Notes: generated from the letters alone by a model not told the origin. Shown: positions 11,261 to 24,199, counted from the stretch's first letter. The stretch: DNA of 64,000 nt from Talpa occidentalis (GCF_014898055.3 NW_023604295.1:97045591-97109590), one strand, 5' to 3'. Translations and numbers: made by a program.

Positions 11261-12450
11261 GCCGCAAAGCCCATGATCTCCACCGCACCAACTCAGTGAA
11301 ACAAGAGGGAGATCTGGCAACTACCTGCACATTTTACCAACATGGAAACAGGACCAGAAAGGGGAAACAACTCGACCAAGATCACACAGGCACACAGCTA
11401 CCTAGAGGCAAGCCCAGCTCTCCAGCATCCAGCTAAGGTTCTTTCTACCATAGAGCTCAGTCCTCCTGGACCCTAACTCCCATTTCAGTGCTGTCCACAG
11501 AGGTGTGCTGAAGGTAGCAGACACCCTGGCAAGGCCATCGGTGTGGTGTTCTCTGTCTCTCTGGTGAGGAAAGCGGCAGGCCACCCTACCTAACCCACAG
11601 ATATCACCCACCCCAAAGCATCAAGCTGCATTTAACCAGATGCTTCAGGCTTCCACAAACTTAATGGATTGTATTTCATTTCTCAGTGCACTTCAACAAT
11701 CTGAGAGAGATTTACTTTATCTCAAAGTTCATCTCTCTCCTGTCCTTAAGGGATCCCATGAAAGGGATGAGTAAACAGGATGCATGACTTGCAAAGCTGG
11801 TGCAGAACTGTGTGCACACCAGGATGTATTTAAGACACTCTTTGGGACTCCCCTGGAAGGTCTCTGGGACCTACCAGGCTGCTGAGGGTTCACAGTAGTC
11901 CGAGCACAGCAGTTGCTGCTTGAGTTTATGAGGCTTAGAACTGGAGGGGAGGCCTGATTCCAGGTTTCTGAGCCCTACCAGAGGAAGGAAGCCTCTTTGA
12001 GCCAGCAAGTAGATAAAGGGGGGGTCAGGTGAATGGGACAGATTGCAGAGCACATTGTGGCATGATAGCCAAGGAAGCATGGGGACAGTGGTTACCATGT
12101 GGACTTCTCAGTTGGAAGGTTGCTTTCTACTTTGGATGGCTGGAGGGAGGGCAGTGTCCTTGGCACTCCCAGCTGGGCCTGTGGTAATGGTAATGGACAT
12201 GGAGCCTCAGGTCATGTCTCCTCTTCCACCTCCAAGGGAAGGTTGGACGGTCCCAGTGAAAAGGAACCATTGTAACCAAGGACACAGGCTTCACTCTGTA
12301 AAGTACTTTTATAATTGGCAATACCAACTCCATATTATTTCAATAAATGTTTATATAATGTCTCAGTTATGCCAGTCACTGTGATGAGAATGAAGCGCCT
12401 AACTAGACAGAAATGGGCCCTACCTTGAAGGAACCAATAAAAAGTCTTTT

Positions 12451-12720
12451 TTTAAAAAAAGATTTATTTATTTATACATACAAGAACTGGGCTAGAGGCC
12501 AGATGTGTGGGAGGGTGAGAGGATTCACCAGAGACAGAGTGAGGAGCAGAACAGACAGACAGACCGAAAACACTGTTGAGGGGAGCAGTGGGCGAGAGAG
12601 GAGACGTCTGCCATGACATGTGGGTATCTCCCTGGCCAGCCTGGAATCAAACGTGCACTGCAGAGGCTACAGACAGCTTCACAGTGCTGTGCTCAACTGC
12701 CTGCGCCACAAGGGAGGCCT
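12451..12720 (-). mobile_element. tRNA-derived SINE, older subtype
   Basis: Antisense copy with TTTATTTATACATACAAGAACTGG and head GCGCCACAAGGGAGGCC. Flanked by AAAAAGTCTTTT (12439) and AGAAAGTCTTTT (12721). Confidence 0.92.
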
Positions 12721-12859
12721 AGAAAGTCTTTTGTTTTCAGTTGGTGGAACAGTTAAGTGGTCGAGATTCTCAGGGTAAACCAGCACGGCACGCTTGGACA
12801 AGGACTATGTGGTAGTGGAAGGCCTTCTGTTCTAAAAACATGCTTCTCTGAACCACTGA

Positions 12860-13170
12860 TATCTCCTGTCTGTGTGGTTTGCTGTGGCCAGTGAAATGTG
12901 AGTGGAAGTGACATGTGCCATAGTAGGGCAGAAGCTATTTAAGCCAATGCATGGTTCACCCTGTATCTTTTCCATCTGCCATGAGATCAACAGTGTTCTA
13001 GGTAGAAGCTGTTTGTTAACCTGGTCCCCATGGAAGCCAACATGGAGTAGAGTCACAGTTAACCCAAGAAGGACTATGGCAGGAATGACGAATAAGCCTT
13101 CATTTGCTTTGGGGTCATTTGTTACTGCAATATGAACTGCACTATACTGACTGATAGTCACATAACTAAC
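12860..13170 (+). mobile_element. Possible ancient LTR (MaLR/ERVL-like) fragment
   Basis: Has GTGGCCAGTGAAATGTGAGT GGAAGTGA, GGGTCATTTGTTACTGCAAT and ACTATACTGACTGAT, the order of the same old repeat type as at 1715 but less worn. Confidence 0.5.
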
Positions 13171-14032
13171 TGACATCAGTGGCTGCAGGTCCTGTTCTTT
13201 ATCTGTGTATCTTTAGCATGGACAAGGAGAACTTTCTGAATTCCTCTCGGGAGCTCACATCCTGGTGATCTGACAATGGGTCTATCCTTCCCTCTTTGGA
13301 ATCCTAGATGCAAGCATTCCTCCAAGGCTTTGGAATCAGAATCTTAGATCTCCAGATGAAACAAGCTGGGCTTTAAATGTATGGTCAGCCAGGCTCCTGG
13401 GGCAGGGCCATGAATGTCCAATTACTGACCAGCTTGGGCAAGACCACTAAAGATAATAATTTTCTTGCTTCCTAGGAGGGCATACTCTACAGTAGTTAAA
13501 GTGACCTCAAGGAAATATGCTACAGCCCATTGCTCACCGTCATCTTCCAGGAGTCAGTGTGTGCAGCGCTTAGCTGAGCCTTGATTAATGATTTAATCTG
13601 ATTCCCAACAGGTGTGTATCTATTTTCCTTTAAGTTGGAGACCCACTTCAGCTCTTTGAGTATAGAAACCCTGGCTGTGACTAGGGGACAGAGAATGTGT
13701 CCCTGGGAAGGTACAGCTTTTTTGGTTTCTTACAGAAACTGATGCTAATATCTTGTAGTTGGGCTAATCTGAGGGTATAAAAGCCTCTGACCGTGATTCT
13801 TAGTGAGGACAAGCTCTGTTAAGCTTCAAGTTATATTAGAAACTAATCAAGAAAAGCATGGCTATCTTCCTCAGTAGACTATATAATTAAGTGGTTTTCT
13901 TGACTTCTATGTATAAGCTTAAGGGTTACAGCATTTGGACACACAATGGATATTTGTTGAATGAATGAATGAGTGAACAAATGAATCCTCTATGAAAATC
14001 TTCTGGATGACATGTATATAAATCCTGAGACT

Positions 14033-14279
14033 GGGGCCTCCCTGGTGGCACAAGGGGTTAAGCAACCTATGAAGCTATCCGCAGCCACTATCCCCAGCCA
14101 GGGTGCTAACCACATGGTGCAGCAGACCTCTCCTGATTCGCCTGCTGCTCCCCTCAGCAATGTATTTCACTCAGTCTGCCTGTTCTGCTCCCCACTCTGT
14201 CTCTGGTGAATCCTTTCAACCCCCATAGCTCTAGCCTGTACCCCGGTTCTTGTATGTATAAATAAATCTTTAAAAAAAA
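14033..14279 (+). mobile_element. tRNA-derived SINE, older subtype
   Basis: Sense copy with head GGGGCCTCCCTGGTGGCACA and a short AAATAAATC tail. The B-box region is partly deleted (no clear GTTCGATCC). Perfect 12 bp duplication AATCCTGAGACT at 14021-14032 and 14280-14291. Confidence 0.93.
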
Positions 14280-14760
14280 AATCCTGAGACTAACTTAATG
14301 TCTGGAGGTCTGAACTGCTCTGACAGATCAATCACTTGGATTAATAGCATGCACTTATTCGTGGCCTTTCTGTCAACAGGACCTGTCCTCAGAGTTCTTG
14401 ACTCCTCGTACAAAACAGCTGACCTGGGCATCATATGCAGAGGGGCACTGCCAGCTACCCAGGAGCCCTGTGCTCCCCGGGAGGAATGGCCTCTGGTCTC
14501 TGGGCTACAAAGGGCACAGGTGTCACAAACTGCTTCTCTTTTTATCATAATATGTAGTGGCGAGGGTCATCAAAGCAGGCCTTTTCCTGGGCTGTTGTTA
14601 ATGTCAAATTTAATTTGTCCAAGAGGTCTCACCGAGAGCTATTTACCATGCACTTCATACTGCAGGCAGCTCTGTGACAAGTCACATCTGACAAGCCTGG
14701 TACTGAAGGGTAGTGTGCTTTATTTTGAAGCTCTGAACTCAGAGGAAGTCTAAACAGTAC

Positions 14761-14791
14761 CCCCCCCCCAAAAAAAAAAAAAAAAAAAAAA
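14761..14791. repeat. Poly-C then poly-A tract
   Basis: Nine C followed by about 21 A. It is not preceded by a recognisable SINE or processed gene. Confidence 0.9.
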
Positions 14792-15559
14792 CCTTCTCTG
14801 AGCAGCCTGGCTCTATGTAAAGTGAGAGCAGCGGGTCCCTCTGTCTGGTCCTACAGGCCAAAGGTGACACAGATTCAGAGCCTTGCTTTGTTTTTGTTTC
14901 AAGGTAGACGGAGCATCTCAATGTAGAAACTCAGGCAGCAATACACTTCACATCCAGGGCTTCTCAGAAGCCAAGAGGCCTTTCCAAGTCCTGCTGTAGC
15001 TTTCAGCCACTTCCTGTCAGAAGGCTGTGCAGCTATTATCTGACTTCTGCTTAAATGGATTTGATCACCCACTATGGCCAGTGGAGCCTACTTCATGGGA
15101 GTGGGGACCTGGGGGAGAGGACCAAACATTCACAATGCCCCTCCGGTGGACCCCTCAGCAGGGTCGCTGCACAGCAGGCACAGCAGGCAGCCGTGCCTGC
15201 TTCTGGGTGAGCATAGAGGGCGGGAGAGTTAACTGAAGGGAAGAGTTTAGAATGGCGAAGGGAAGAGAGACCATTCTAATGGAACAAACAAAGCAACAAA
15301 GGCTCAAGTGTGAGAGCCAGTCAGCTACCCTGGGAACCAAAATGCGGTGCTCTGGCCAAGAAGGGGCAGAACATCAGGAAGAAGTGGGTTCTGGGGATGG
15401 ATAGATGGTAGAGGAAGGTTCTCAGGAGGGTGGAGAGGCAGCTACAGTTGGGTACCCACACCTGGGTGTTCATGAGAGACTCCTCATTGTCCCCTAAACC
15501 TGTTCTTGCTCTAGATTCCAAGGTCTGGTTGGTTGACAGCTTGTCCAGTTAGAGCCACA

Positions 15560-15750
15560 CGTCAGAGTCATCTTAGATCCTCTCTCATTTCTGACTGCTC
15601 ACTAGTCATTGGATCTTGTGGATTCTGCCTTCTAAAGCTCTTTCCTTCACCACTCCCGCTACTCCCCTGGTTCAGAACTCCTTATCTTCTGCTTGGTCTA
15701 CGGCAATAACATCCTAATTGGTCTCCCTGTTCCTGTCCAAAGTCAATAAA
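15560..15750 (+). repeat. L2-type fragment
   Basis: CCACTCCCGCTACTCCCCTG GTTCAGAACTCC, then GGCAATAACATCCTAATTGG TCTCCCTGTTCCTG follows the well-known L2-type consensus order. Confidence 0.65.
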
Positions 15751-16867
15751 GATTTATAGCGTGATAAATGCAGGAAAGCTGAGGCTTAAAGTGTCATGGG
15801 AATTCCCTAGTTGGGAAGCCCAGCAAGTTACTTGTCTCAAGCGACTTGTCTACTTTTCACAGAAAACATGCAGAAGCTTGTCTTCAGAACCTATGGTGCA
15901 TGACAGGAGTTGGGAACTTCAATCCAGACTTGGTTTAGAAATAAACCAGGCTTTTAGTTTGCAGGGAGCACAGGGCCCTGCTGAGCAGCCTCCTTTGAAG
16001 TAAACTCTAGCTCCAGATTCGCACCTGGGCCTTATTTATTTGCTTCAGTACTTTTCGGTGAGAAACCCCCCAGCGTAAAATCAGGGTTCCAACTCTTGAC
16101 ATGGAGACCTGGCCTGTCACGGTTCTTGGATGTATTTCCTATAAGTGTGGTGGTTGGCACTTCTGGGAAGGTCGCCAGAAAGACACACAGACCTCTCTCC
16201 ACCAAGGTCTCCCAGTACCAGATAAGCTCGAAGCTTGGAGGAACTGCTTTCCTGACTAAATTAACCTGCCTCCCCGCAAGGAGAAGCTGACAGCCCAGAG
16301 GATTGAGCTGTGTTAACACCAGAGGCAATTTTGCGCTAAAGTTTCTTCCCTCAGAAAATCCTTCTCACTCTCCATATCTTCCCATCTCTCCCCAGAAACA
16401 TTCAAAATCACATTACAAGTGCGTGCCCTTGGGCCCATCAGATCTTTAACAAGCTCATTCCATCATCTCCCTCTAACCTGGAGGAGTTTAGGAAATGACT
16501 GTAACCCGCAGTGGCATGGGGTCGAGTTGACTTATAATTCAGGTGCGCAGGGAGTGAAAAGAGATATTCATTCAAAGTAAGATATCGCCTGAGATGACTT
16601 GGCACAGAGTGAAGGAGAGGACTGAAGGCAGTTTTCTGGATATTGCAGGGCCCTGGTCTCCAGTTTTGAAAGAGCTGTTTAAGATATTGCAGTTGTGGTG
16701 CTTTGTCCTATCTACTACATCGTTCTGGAGTGGCCCAGTGTCCCCACAGACCTTCCTCTCAGCCTGGAGGCACGATAAATGGAACCTGGTGACATCCGAG
16801 CAGGGTTTATTTCATATTCAGTTATGAACTCATCACTCAGTTCTTTGTGCAAGTGTGGACAAAGGAG

Positions 16868-16945
16868 TGTGCGTGTGTGTGTGGGCACACGCATGTGTGT
16901 GTATGGGTGTGGTTATGTGTGTGTGTGGTTATGTGTGTGGCCACG
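16868..16945. repeat. GT-rich simple repeat
   Basis: Interrupted GTGTGT runs around CACACGCATG, so partly self-complementary. Confidence 0.85.
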
Positions 16946-17535
16946 CTGAGGGAGGAAAGTCTGCCCCAAAGACACTAGTGGAGGGTCACCAGGAAGGGGT
17001 AGCTGGTTAGACTGTGTTGAGGGGTCCTCTACTCCTTGTGGAGTTTCCATTATCCCCAAATATGATGTGCTCTTTCCTAAGCACCGCCACAGCACTGCTG
17101 GAGTGTCCTATGTGATTTCCAGAAAATTATTGAAAAAGAATAAGAGAGAAATGAAATATCTATGGATGGGGATGAAGGAGGCCCATTTACATTTCGACAG
17201 TCTGGTTTACTGAGCACAGGTGACCCTTCCCAACATTTTGAGTGTCCTCTTGCTCCATAGCTTGCTCGAGAGATTTTTCCAGTCAGCTCCAAAGGTCTGG
17301 CCAATGTCAAGACACTGAGCTGAAGAACCCTTCATGTGGATAGCTCTACCTTCATTCTGACTGTCACTCTCTCTTTTTTTTCCTACTCTCTCTTTTTTTT
17401 TTAAACTTACTCTCTCACTTCCTTTGTGACCTTGAATGTGTCACTTTTCCTCTGTAGGTCTTAAATTTTCTGTCTTTAAAATTGGATAGAGTACCACCCT
17501 CACAATGAATGGAGAGAGTTAAATAAAGCAGTGCA

Positions 17536-17817
17536 GGGCCTCTCTGGTGGCGCAAGAGTTAAAGTCTCAGCACTGTCAAGCTATCAGCAGCCACTGCAGC
17601 ATGAGTTCAATCCCCGGCCAGGGAGATACCCCACATGGCACAGCACAGACCTCTCCTGTCTCCCCCGCTGCTCCCCTCATTCAATAGATTTGCCTGTTCT
17701 GTCCCCACTCTGTCTCTGGTGAATCCTCTCACTCCCCACACCTTTGGCCTACACCCCAGTTCTTCTATGCATAAATAAATAAAAATAAATTTTAGTAAAT
17801 AAATAAATAAATAAATA
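17536..17817 (+). mobile_element. tRNA-derived SINE, older subtype
   Basis: Sense copy with head GGGCCTCTCTGGTGGCGCAA and B-box GAGTTCAATCCCCGG, and a long interrupted TAAA tail. The target duplication is unclear because both flanks are A/T-rich. Confidence 0.9.
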
Positions 17818-18605
17818 GTCTGTCAGGTGCCCACAGTAGGTCCTCAATCAAGCTAACTTTTCGTTTGTATGCTCTTCCTTCATCCTGGTTTCTTACTTCC
17901 TGGCCTGCTCCTTTCTATGGCACTATCTCCCAGCCTACTAATGGCAAGACTCTCTCCAGCACACTTGGTCACCTTCACTTCACTCACCTCCAAACCCGCC
18001 CAAGCTCATCTTTTCTGATGTAGGCAGCCAGGCCCAGCTTCCTGGCATGCAGCCTTAGCGGCCCCGCAGGGCCCCAGACTAGCCGTGGGGCCCCAGCTTG
18101 GTTTAATGATTTGCTGTTGCTGTCCTAAAATTCTTAATAATTTTTGAAGTTTTCACATTTTCATTTTCACTGGACCCTACAAATTACATAGCTGGTCCCT
18201 GGAGAGGTGAATAATGTTTCCCGGAGTACTTAGGTCACCTTCACATTGGCCCCCACTCAGGTGCCTCTCTCCAAACCAACATGGTGAAGGAGACTTGTAT
18301 TTTCTTCAGGCCCTGTGCTAGGTAGTCTTGAATACGTTGTGCCATGTGGTCCCTGTTTTATCAATGAAGAAGAGGGACTTTGTCACACACCACAGCCACA
18401 CAATTGATCAGGTTTGCCTGACACCAAAAGTTGTGCCTTCTGCTCCTTTAACCACAACAAACAAACTTAATATCCCTCCAGGAGTTACATATAGCAATGC
18501 AGTGGGGAAGGCACTGATTCTTTCAAAAGACGAGCAAACATGCTCTATTTGTATGGTGTTATTTAAATGCAATTAATTAAGAAATGCCAACAGGGATAAA
18601 CCTAC

Positions 18606-18791
18606 CACATAGCTTCTGAAGGGATTTCTCAGAGTAGGTTTCTCGGTCGCAGCCCTTCCCAATGTAATTGGTCTGCAGCTCAGTTGTGATCTGGATGGAG
18701 GACACGGCCCCATCACATGTCTCCAAGTGGATGCTGGGGAACAGGGGTACACTCCCCGAGCCAGGCTGATACTCAATCCTCTTGGTCCAGT
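18606..18791 (-). CDS. CLSTN2: CLSTN2 coding exon (probably exon 6): linker between cadherin 2 and LNS domain
   Basis: This 186 nt exon starts with the split aspartate codon of DWTKRIEYQPGSGS and ends at EKSLQKLC. It encodes the calsyntenin-specific linker after the second cadherin repeat, with several cysteines (LETCDGAV, KGCDRET, QKLC) probably in disulfides, and joins to the LNS domain coded by the next exon. The acceptor has a clean T-run, TTTTTTTCAG; the donor is TGTG|GTAGGT. Phase is 1 at both ends. It lies alone between two of the largest introns in the window (12.0 kb downstream, 24.2 kb upstream). Substitutions relative to my memory of human are few (GSGSVPLF for GSGSMPLF; SIQITTE for SLQIVTE). 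No damage is visible. Confidence 0.95.
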
Positions 18792-20009
18792 CTGAAAAAA
18801 ACAAGCCCAGGATTAAAGAAAATCAGGCAACCAGTTTTGCTGTCACATTTGTTTTCAAAATGAGAATTTTTTTCTCACACAAATACTGTATTAGGGAATA
18901 ATTGGTGAATAAGGAGAATTTATGTTTGCTTATGCAAGATTTCCATTCCAAGAAATACTAAGTGATGGCAGGAACCTGAGCCCAACTGAGCTGTACCATG
19001 TAGGAAAGAACAAAACACCACATGCACGCACCTCAGACACCCACCTGCTACTCCGCTGCTTTCACACCTGCGGTTCCCACTCTCCATTCCATTCAGAAGT
19101 CCCCCCACCCCCACTGCCTCACCATAACTGTCCAGCTGCCTCCCTCCCACATTCATTTGCACAGACTCCAGTGCTCCTCAAGGCAGAGCGCTGGTTTATT
19201 GTAGTATTTATGTATTTCTTAGTCACTCAGGCTGTGGGAAACTGTGCTAGCTTTTCTTTCTTTCTTTTTTCTTTTGCTCTTTTTTAATGTGTTGCTGGTG
19301 ATATTTTTGAGTGTTGTGCTCCTTGCCTCGTTTTTCCCAGCGAGGTGACTTTTAGGACACATATGTCTTATTGCAAAATATGAGAGCGTGGTAGGTTAAG
19401 GATTATGTGCGGTGAGAAAGTGGGGTGCCAGCATTCTTTCCCAAACATCCAGGACAGTGACCCACTCAAGATGGTGATGGTCTTATCTCTGCTTTTCAAT
19501 GGAGATATAATTTGGAGATGGGAAAGCACAGGAGAGGTACAAAATCACAATCAAAATGGCACCACACAAAACAAAGCAATCAAGAAAAATAATCATGAAG
19601 AGTCAGAGTACACGGGAACTGATAGAAGCAATAGCAGTGATTGAAAGTTGGCGCTCCCATGCCCCGCAGCAGGGCTTGTGATAATAGCGTGCATCCCTCC
19701 TGCCACATGGGCCCAATGTGCAAGCTTAAACAGATTTGCAGAGAGAGGAGTGAATTTGAATTATCAAAGAATATGAACTATGGATATTATTAGTTTATGA
19801 GTCCCAAATGTTTTTCATGTTATGCTAGATGTTATGCTTTTATAGCAGAAATGAAAACCTATGGAATGACCAGCCTTTACCAGGGACAAACTCGCATCCT
19901 GCAAGTGTGAGTCTGTTTGCAACCTCCAGGGGTTGCTTGCTTGCTTCACAAGTCCGCAGCCATCTTGCCTGATTCCAGTAAGGGGAGCTGGCTGGACTTC
20001 GGGGTCAGC

Positions 20010-20330
20010 CACTGAACAACCATTTATTCCAGGTTTTTATGTTCCAAGCTTTGCTTGGAGTACCAAGGATACAGCAGTAAAGGAGTCAGAAAGATCCCTC
20101 TGATCACTGGAGAAGTGAGGTGGATCATGAGTGGATCAGTGAAACATTGGTAACAGGGAGGAGTTCGTTTAGATGGAGAAAGTTCCTGCTTGAGTCGAGG
20201 CCTGAATATCAGGGATAGATGCACATGGGCAGCTTCTGAGGAGCAAGGTTTAAGCAGATGCAACACTGAACCTGCGGTGATACCAGGTCAGAAAGTCTTG
20301 GATAGACTAATGAAGGGCTTCGAGTCCCAG
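20010..20330. repeat. Ancient L2-like fragment
   Basis: ACCAAGGATACAGCAGTAAA, ACATTGGTAACAGGGAGGAG and GGTTTAAGCAGATGCAACAC fit the 'gain of tumour-weight wording' seen in many mammalian L2 copies (GGATACAGCAGTGAACAAG...). Related pieces lie at 24420-24670, 49030-49250, 49520-49690 and 52690-52980. Confidence 0.45.
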
Positions 20331-20929
20331 GAACCTCATCAGTACAATAGGGGCCATAGCCTTGGCCTCCCAGAGTTGAGGGAGGATCAAGTGTGACACG
20401 TGTCTTATGCATGGCTGACAACAGAACCCCCATCAACATCGTTTTGGGAAAGGAGGAGAGATGTTCGGTCCACAGCGGGCAATGTCCCCTGCACTGCAAC
20501 CTTCCCTTGTTCAAGATAACCATGTCATTGGATTTTAACTGTGAATTCCCATGTTAACCAGCCATCCTATAAGGGTTTTTTCAGAGCCCCCATAGAGATT
20601 GCACACCAGGGTGTGAGGTTTGTTTTCAGGGAAATTGTCTGGTAAGATGTTTAGAGGAGCGTGACTATAAGCCAAAGATAAAATACCCAGGGATGTGTTT
20701 TCTCTCCTAACCCCAGGAACTGTGTCTAGACTAGCCTGTCACCTCCCAGAGGATGCTGTCATTGAGCTGCTATAGCTCATGGCCCAGAGATCTCAGGTTC
20801 AATCTGAGGGACAAATCACTGAAGGACAGGAGAACTTCTTGTCAAGTGTACCTGAAAGTCATAGTGCTGCCAGAAGCAGCTGCACATGGCCAGCCGTGTG
20901 TGTCCAAGACACAAAATGTTTCATGCCAC

Positions 20930-21140
20930 TGTGCATTTGATCATTGCTGCTTTTCCTGCCTGCAACTCCCTTTCCATCACCTTTGTCTTGTCTCCTCCTC
21001 TACGCAGCCTTCCAGGATTACCTCAGTGGGGGTAGAAACCCTCATTTGTGCTCCCAAAGCATCCTCTACTTTAGACTATGGCACAGACTAACAGTTTCAT
21101 TCCTCTGAATCCCCTTCATGCTGCACAGTGCCTGGCACAG
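20930..21140 (+). repeat. L2 3' end fragment
   Basis: TTCCTGCCTGCAACTCCCTT, CAGCCTTCCAGGATTACCTC and the ending AGTGCCTGGCACAGAGTGAT G fit an L2 3' end. Confidence 0.6.
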
Positions 21141-22259
21141 AGTGATGCTCCCTAGAGAGTCACAGAAAGAGTGAGTAAACCCTGTAGGAGCTTATATAGA
21201 AATGTTCCATTTGTTTTCTTGACTCCCCCAGTGACTGGGAACTCTTAAAAACAAGGGCCAAGATATTTATTTTTGATCTAGAATGCTGGAAGCATTTTCT
21301 AGGTGGAGCTATCCGGGGGAGGGGTCTAGGAGACAGACACATACCCTTGATTACTGCCCAGGCAGCCCTTGAGCCACAGAGCTCATGGCCTATTTGCAGC
21401 TTCTGTCTGCCCTGCTTTCAGATCTGCAGAGTCGCCCATCCCAACAGCAAGCCATACCATGCCGGCTTCTCTGTTCTCAGCAGGGCAGTTGATATAGAAT
21501 TGATGATGGGGGTCTGCTTCCCGATAACAAAAAATGGCGTCAAGGAGGAGCCCCCTTTTCTTTCCCTGTACCCTCCCTTTCTTCGGGAATGCAAATACAA
21601 AGCAGAGAAAGTGGCTTTTGGGGGAGGCCTGGGTGTGAACCCCATTGTGCCAGTTCTTGGGGCTCCCCTCTTCCTGCTTCTGTGTAAGAGGTCCTCCTCA
21701 GCACATCTTTCTGGAAGCTGCTTCCACTGGAGAAGCCGAAACCCCTCTCCATGCTGATCCCCTTTATTCTGCGGGGGCTGCTGGCATCTCTTTCTCAGCT
21801 CGATGTTTTGGTGGCTCTCTTTGATGAGAAATTCTGCCTCAAATTCTTTTTTAGAAGAAGGACAAATCAAGAAGCAAATAAATAATGAAGGAAAAGTTAG
21901 TGGAGACTCAGGTCAGCAGGTTTTCATCCCTCTCTCCCACCCCCCGGCTGGGAACAAGCATCTCTCTGGGGAGAAATCAGATACAAAAGAGCTTCAGGAC
22001 ACCATATCTGCCAGTGGCGTTGGCGACCTTCTGAGGCTTGCTTTTGAGGGTTTATGAGGAACAGGCAAAATTGCAACCATATAGTAAGAGAAATTGAGCA
22101 GCTTTCTGAGCACAGTGTCCTTGAGAGAGAGGGAAGCTCACACAAATTTCGTTCATTTTCCAAGAAGGAGTTGGGATGGGATTAAGAGAGCAAAAGGCGA
22201 GCTATCAGATTCAGCCTTTACCACATGAAATGTCTGTCCATCCTCATTTCCTGTAGGGT

Positions 22260-22420
22260 AGGATGGCATGATGGATAAAATAAAACATGGCCTCTACACT
22301 CAGCTTGTGCAGCTTCAAATTCCAGTCTCTACCACTTCTGGTGTAACTCTGGGCATATCCCTTCCCCTCCTGGAGCCGCTGTTCCCACTGCTGTAGAGGC
22401 AGTGCCTACTTATCACTCAG
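22260..22420 (+). repeat. MIR fragment
   Basis: CAAATTCCAGTCTCTACCAC TTCTGGTGTAACTCTGGGC and the TTCCCCTCCTGGAGCC end fit MIR. Confidence 0.65.
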
Positions 22421-22529
22421 GAGTTTAGGTGGGGGGATTAAAAGTGGAGTTGATTTATACCAAACACAAGGGCATGTTCAGTAGACACATTATTATTAAG
22501 TTATCTGCTATTCAATAACATTTATTGCA

Positions 22530-22700
22530 GGAAATAAGAGGACATCACAGTTACCAAGCACCTACAAAGTGATAAACACTTTACATCTATATCCTTTCCT
22601 TTAATCCTGCCAACAACTCAGCGAGTGGGTGGCAAGTTAATTATGCAGGTGACAAAACCGTGGCTGAGGGTCCTGTGACTCACCTAGAGCCACGCTGTTC
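22530..22700 (-). repeat. MIR fragment
   Basis: CCAAGCACCTACAAAGTGAT AAACACTTTAC, CCTTTAATCCTGCCAACAAC and CTAGAGCCACGCTGTTC fit antisense MIR. Confidence 0.55.
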
Positions 22701-22870
22701 TTGCACAATAGCTCTTTGAGGATTCTGAGGATTTTCCAGAAATGAGAGAAACTGTAATCTTTACAGATTTATTTTTGAACATTCAGTTTACACTAATTTT
22801 TTTTAAAAGGTGATCAACACCCATTTTGGCAAGGGATCAAGGAGTCATTCCATTGCTAGTTGATTTTTAT

Positions 22871-23139
22871 TTTTTTAAAGATTTATCCATTTATGCATAC
22901 AAGAGCTAGGGTACAGGTCAGAGGTCTGGAGGTGAGAGGATTCACCAGAGACAGAGTGGGGAACAGAACAGGCAGAATGACTGAAATACACTGCTGAAGG
23001 GAGCAGCAGGTGAGCCAGGAGAGGCCTGCTGTGCCATGTGAGAAACTCCCTGGTCGAGGATCAATGGAACTTGTGCTGCAGCGGCTGCCAACAGCTTCAT
23101 AGGGTGTGTCCCAACCCCTATGCCACCAGGGAGGCCCCC
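22871..23139 (-). mobile_element. tRNA-derived SINE, older subtype
   Basis: Antisense copy from TTTTTTAAAGATTTATCCATTTATGC-type tail (about 22871) to the CCACCAGGGAGGCCCC head. The flanks GCTAGTTGATTTT and CACTACTTGATTTT are a probable decayed duplication. Confidence 0.9.
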
Positions 23140-24199
23140 ATCACTACTTGATTTTGAGGGCAGTTTGTGGGGACAGTAGGGTTGCTTTGACTCAAAAGAC
23201 CGGACTTGACTCTCAACTCCCTCAAATGTGGGTCATGCCATCTTTGCAAAGTTTGTCATGTCTGAGCCTGTGGTTCTATGTGTCAACTGGATATAATAAC
23301 ACCTCCTCCAGGTCTTGTACTGAGGATATAGACTAAGGGGCTAACACAGAGATCTTCCTGTCAAAGCCTCCGGGTGGGAATATTCTATTCTTTGGTTCAC
23401 AAGCTTTCCAAGCTTCTCTGAGCTATCCTGCTTGAATGAAATCTCTTCCATTTATAAAGGGCCTAGAACTAGTTTATAAGTTGTGGTTCAATTTTTTTCC
23501 ATTAAGTTTAGAAATAGAAAGCAGATCACCTGTAGTTTGAATAATCAGGTTCAATTGCACTGCAAGTGTTCCTGAAAAAGCTAACATTGGAATGCCTTGA
23601 GGATTTAAGCTCCTCTGTGGATTAAGGATTTAGAAATGTGAGGATTTTATTATAATTCCTGCTAAATTGAGGGAACATATGCTTTCTTATCAGGAGAATA
23701 TTAACTACTTGTAACTCTCATATTTATGCCTGGATGTGGAAGAACGGTAACATAAGATTTCCGAAAAGCATATGCTTTGGGGCCTCTTGTGGTCTAAGAC
23801 TTCAGGTCCATTGTTCTAATGCAGCACCCAGAAGTGTACAGAGGGAAGAGAGGGAAAGATAGACTCAGGTGTGGAAAGCACTCTTCTTTCCTGAGCTGTG
23901 AGTGGCCAGGGGCCTATTACCCTTCCTGATCTCAGATTTCAGCAGCTGAAGAAGCATCAGGTTTGGGTTTCCCTTAGAACCAGTGAAGAGTCAGTAGTGG
24001 GTGTTCAGGGAGGGTATGCATTACCAAGGCCTTGTTTTGGAAAGGTCACAGCAACTGGCTTAGACCCACTGTTCATTTTCAGAACATCACAACTGTCCTG
24101 AGAGCTACCTCTTGATCAGTTCATGTTCAGGGTCACCTCTGAAGGCTCAAGCATATGGGAATTTGCATCAATTCAACTTTGTTAAATTCAGGAGTGTTA

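Larger units (their letters stand above)
6592..18605 (-). other. CLSTN2: CLSTN2 intron between exons 6 and 7 (12,014 bp)
   Basis: Bounded by GTAGGT at 18600-18605 and CAG at 6592-6594 on the minus strand. Contents: two related MIR copies at 6650 and 7287, SINEs at 9430, 9765, 10664, 12451, 14033 and 17536, an LTR/MaLR-like piece at 12860, an L2 piece at 15560, and poly-C/poly-A and GT simple repeats. 8000-9400 and 13180-14000 show nothing recognisable beyond short MIR tails. No exon-like ORF with conserved wording was seen. Confidence 0.85.

Noticed and set aside
21347..21870. Overlapping long frames on both strands (136 and 150 codons)
   Set aside because: No recognisable protein wording, no consensus splice sites with matching phase, and open frames on both strands suggest GC/codon composition rather than coding. 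Worth only a conservation check.
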